Origin: Bifidobacterium breve
Lineage (GTDB): Bacteria; Actinomycetota; Acidimicrobiia; Acidimicrobiales; Ilumatobacteraceae
Direction of reading: 5' to 3'
DNA length: 5,333 bases
NCBI GenBank assembly: GCA_943325425.2
Contig: CALPPJ020000123.1
Span: 1-5,333 of the forward strand
Below the pieces are notes generated by a model, which saw only the letters and a program-made list of their open reading frames with translations, ran no database searches and was not told where the DNA came from. The position numbers were made by a program, and so were the translations under genes. Of this stretch, positions 4,055-5,333 are shown piece by piece (within the stretch, counting starts at the first letter, position 1; each line of letters starts with the position of its first letter).

Positions 4055-5333
4055 ATGACTGAACAGATCACTGGCGCTCAGGCGTTAATTCGGGCTCTCG
4101 AGCTCGAAAACGTTGACACCATCTTTGGTTTGCCAGGTGGATGCATTCTGCCGGCTTACGATCCGCTGCTCGACAGCCACATCCGTCATATCCTCGTTCG
4201 TCACGAACAGGGTGCTGGCCATATGGCCGAAGGCTATGCCCATGTGACTGGTCGTCCAGGCGTAGCTCTGGTGACCTCAGGTCCTGCAGCAACCAACATG
4301 GTGACCCCGCTATGTGATGCCTATATGGACTCAATTCCGATGATCTGTATTACGGGTCAAGTTCCGACCTCGGCCATTGGTACCGACGCTTTCCAAGAGT
4401 GCGACACCGTTGGTATTACACGCAGCGTCACGAAGCACAACGAACTGGTGATGTCAGCCGACGAAATTCCGTTGATCGTTCGTCAGGCTTTCCATATCGC
4501 GACGACTGGTCGCCCTGGCCCAGTTTTGATTGACGTTCCGAAGGACTGTCTGCAAAACATGATGACGTGGCATTGGCCCACCGACGAAGAAGTTCTGGAA
4601 AGTCTTCCGGGTTACAAGCCGAATACCAAGGGTCACTCGCGCATGATCAAAGAAGCAGCGCGCTTGATTCTTGATTCAAAGCAGCCAGTTCTTTACGTCG
4701 GTGGTGGCGTCTTGAAAGCGCGCGCAGCCGATGCGTTGCGCGAACTTGCAGAACTGATTGACACTCCTGTTGTGACAACGTTGATGGCTCGCGGTGCATT
4801 CCCCGATAGCCACCCATTGTGTCTCGGCATGCCTGGTATGCATGGCAATGCAACAGCAATCACTGCAATGCAAAAGAGTGACTTGTTGATCAACCTTGGT
4901 GCTCGTTTCGACGACCGCATCACTGGCAAGGTCAGCACATTTGCTCCCGATGCCAAGATCATTCACGTTGACATCGACCCAGCCGAACAGGGCAAGGTTC
5001 GCCGTCCCGATGTTCCGATCGTTGGCGACTGTCGTCTCGTGATCGAAGAACTTGTCAAGACCATCAAAGAGATGCTCGCGAATGGTGAAGTCCAGGCAGA
5101 CATTTCGGCATGGAAGAGTCGCGTCAGCGGATGGCAAGAACAGTTCCCGATGTATTACTCACCGAACGAACCAGGTGAAGCGCTCAAACCCCAGTTTTGC
5201 TTGGAAAAACTGCATGAATTGGCTCCTGCCGGAACCATCTTGTGCTCAGGTGTTGGTCAGCACCAAATGTTCTCGTCGCAGTTCTGGAAATTCGAAGAGC
5301 CATACACCTGGGTTAACTCCGGTGGTCTCGGAA
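4055..5333 (+). CDS. ilvB: acetolactate synthase (acetohydroxyacid synthase) large subunit, 3' end outside window
   Basis: The first 426 codons of a protein normally near 570-600 residues are present. It condenses pyruvate with a second pyruvate or with 2-ketobutyrate, using thiamine diphosphate, Mg and FAD, as the first common step of Val, Leu and Ile synthesis in the cytoplasm. The N-terminal ThDP domain has FGLPGGC (24-30), the catalytic glutamate E51 in VRHEQGAGH, TSGPAATN (74-81), GQVPTSAIGTDAFQE (101-115), ITRSVTKHN (121-129) and GRPGPVLIDVPKD (152-164). The central FAD-binding domain runs from about 195 to 330 and includes VGGGVLKA (215-222) and NLGARFDDRITGK (280-292). The C-terminal ThDP domain begins near 378 with GVGQHQMFSSQFW (399-411) and VNSGGLG (420-426). 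The ThDP/Mg-binding GDG motif lies beyond the edge. The length and colinearity match biosynthetic IlvB rather than pyruvate oxidase or glyoxylate carboligase, and the ilv-type leader upstream supports this. Small-subunit (ilvN) and ilvC genes would be expected downstream but are not in the window. Two motif substitutions, C30 and A78, are discussed in the findings. Confidence 0.95.
   Translation, partial: MTEQITGAQALIRALELENVDTIFGLPGGCILPAYDPLLDSHIRHILVRHEQGAGHMAEGYAHVTGRPGVALVTSGPAATNMVTPLCDAYMDSIPMICITGQVPTSAIGTDAFQECDTVGITRSVTKHNELVMSADEIPLIVRQAFHIATTGRPGPVLIDVPKDCLQNMMTWHWPTDEEVLESLPGYKPNTKGHSRMIKEAARLILDSKQPVLYVGGGVLKARAADALRELAELIDTPVVTTLMARGAFPDSHPLCLGMPGMHGNATAITAMQKSDLLINLGARFDDRITGKVSTFAPDAKIIHVDIDPAEQGKVRRPDVPIVGDCRLVIEELVKTIKEMLANGEVQADISAWKSRVSGWQEQFPMYYSPNEPGEALKPQFCLEKLHELAPAGTILCSGVGQHQMFSSQFWKFEEPYTWVNSGGLG

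Noticed and set aside
4676..5137. A 153-codon minus-strand ORF
   Set aside because: It is an antisense shadow of the central FAD-binding region of ilvB.

Overview
The window has the look of an actinobacterial chromosome fragment of intermediate GC. The protein signatures, such as FolD and IlvB with a RHEQGAGHMAEGYAHVTGRPG-like stretch and an FdhF/YdeP-type molybdoenzyme, suggest Actinobacteria, perhaps a free-living aquatic lineage such as Acidimicrobiia. That placement is inference from remembered family sequences and no search was run. Four protein genes fill most of the window. No rRNA, tRNA, transposase or CRISPR array is visible.

Left half (1-2813, minus strand): a gene for a large-form myo-inositol-1-phosphate synthase (MIPS) is followed by an FdhF/YdeP-family molybdopterin oxidoreductase, which runs off the left edge. 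The likely start of the second gene lies inside the 3' end of the first (44-bp overlap, different frame), so the two are probably co-transcribed.

Centre (2814-3756): folD, the bifunctional methylene-tetrahydrofolate dehydrogenase/cyclohydrolase, is divergent from MIPS. Only about 34 bp separate the likely start codons, so the two promoters must be compact or lie partly in coding DNA. The folD stop codon lies inside the first of four imperfect 25-bp tandem repeats (3740-3839).

Right (3757-5333): the roughly 300-bp interval before ilvB has no conventional gene but is densely organised. It holds the tandem repeats, a possible promoter, a 29-codon leader ORF ending in six consecutive branched-chain codons (LVVVII, then stop), a perfect 11-bp-stem hairpin, and a GC-rich hairpin followed by a T-rich stretch. 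Next come a clear ribosome binding site and the 5' 426 codons of ilvB, the acetolactate synthase large subunit. This is the architecture of ribosome-mediated transcription attenuation, in which scarcity of charged Val/Ile/Leu tRNAs would stall the leader ribosome and allow read-through into ilvB. The leader peptide and the repeats are the most interesting content of the window. A clean antiterminator pairing could not be identified by eye.
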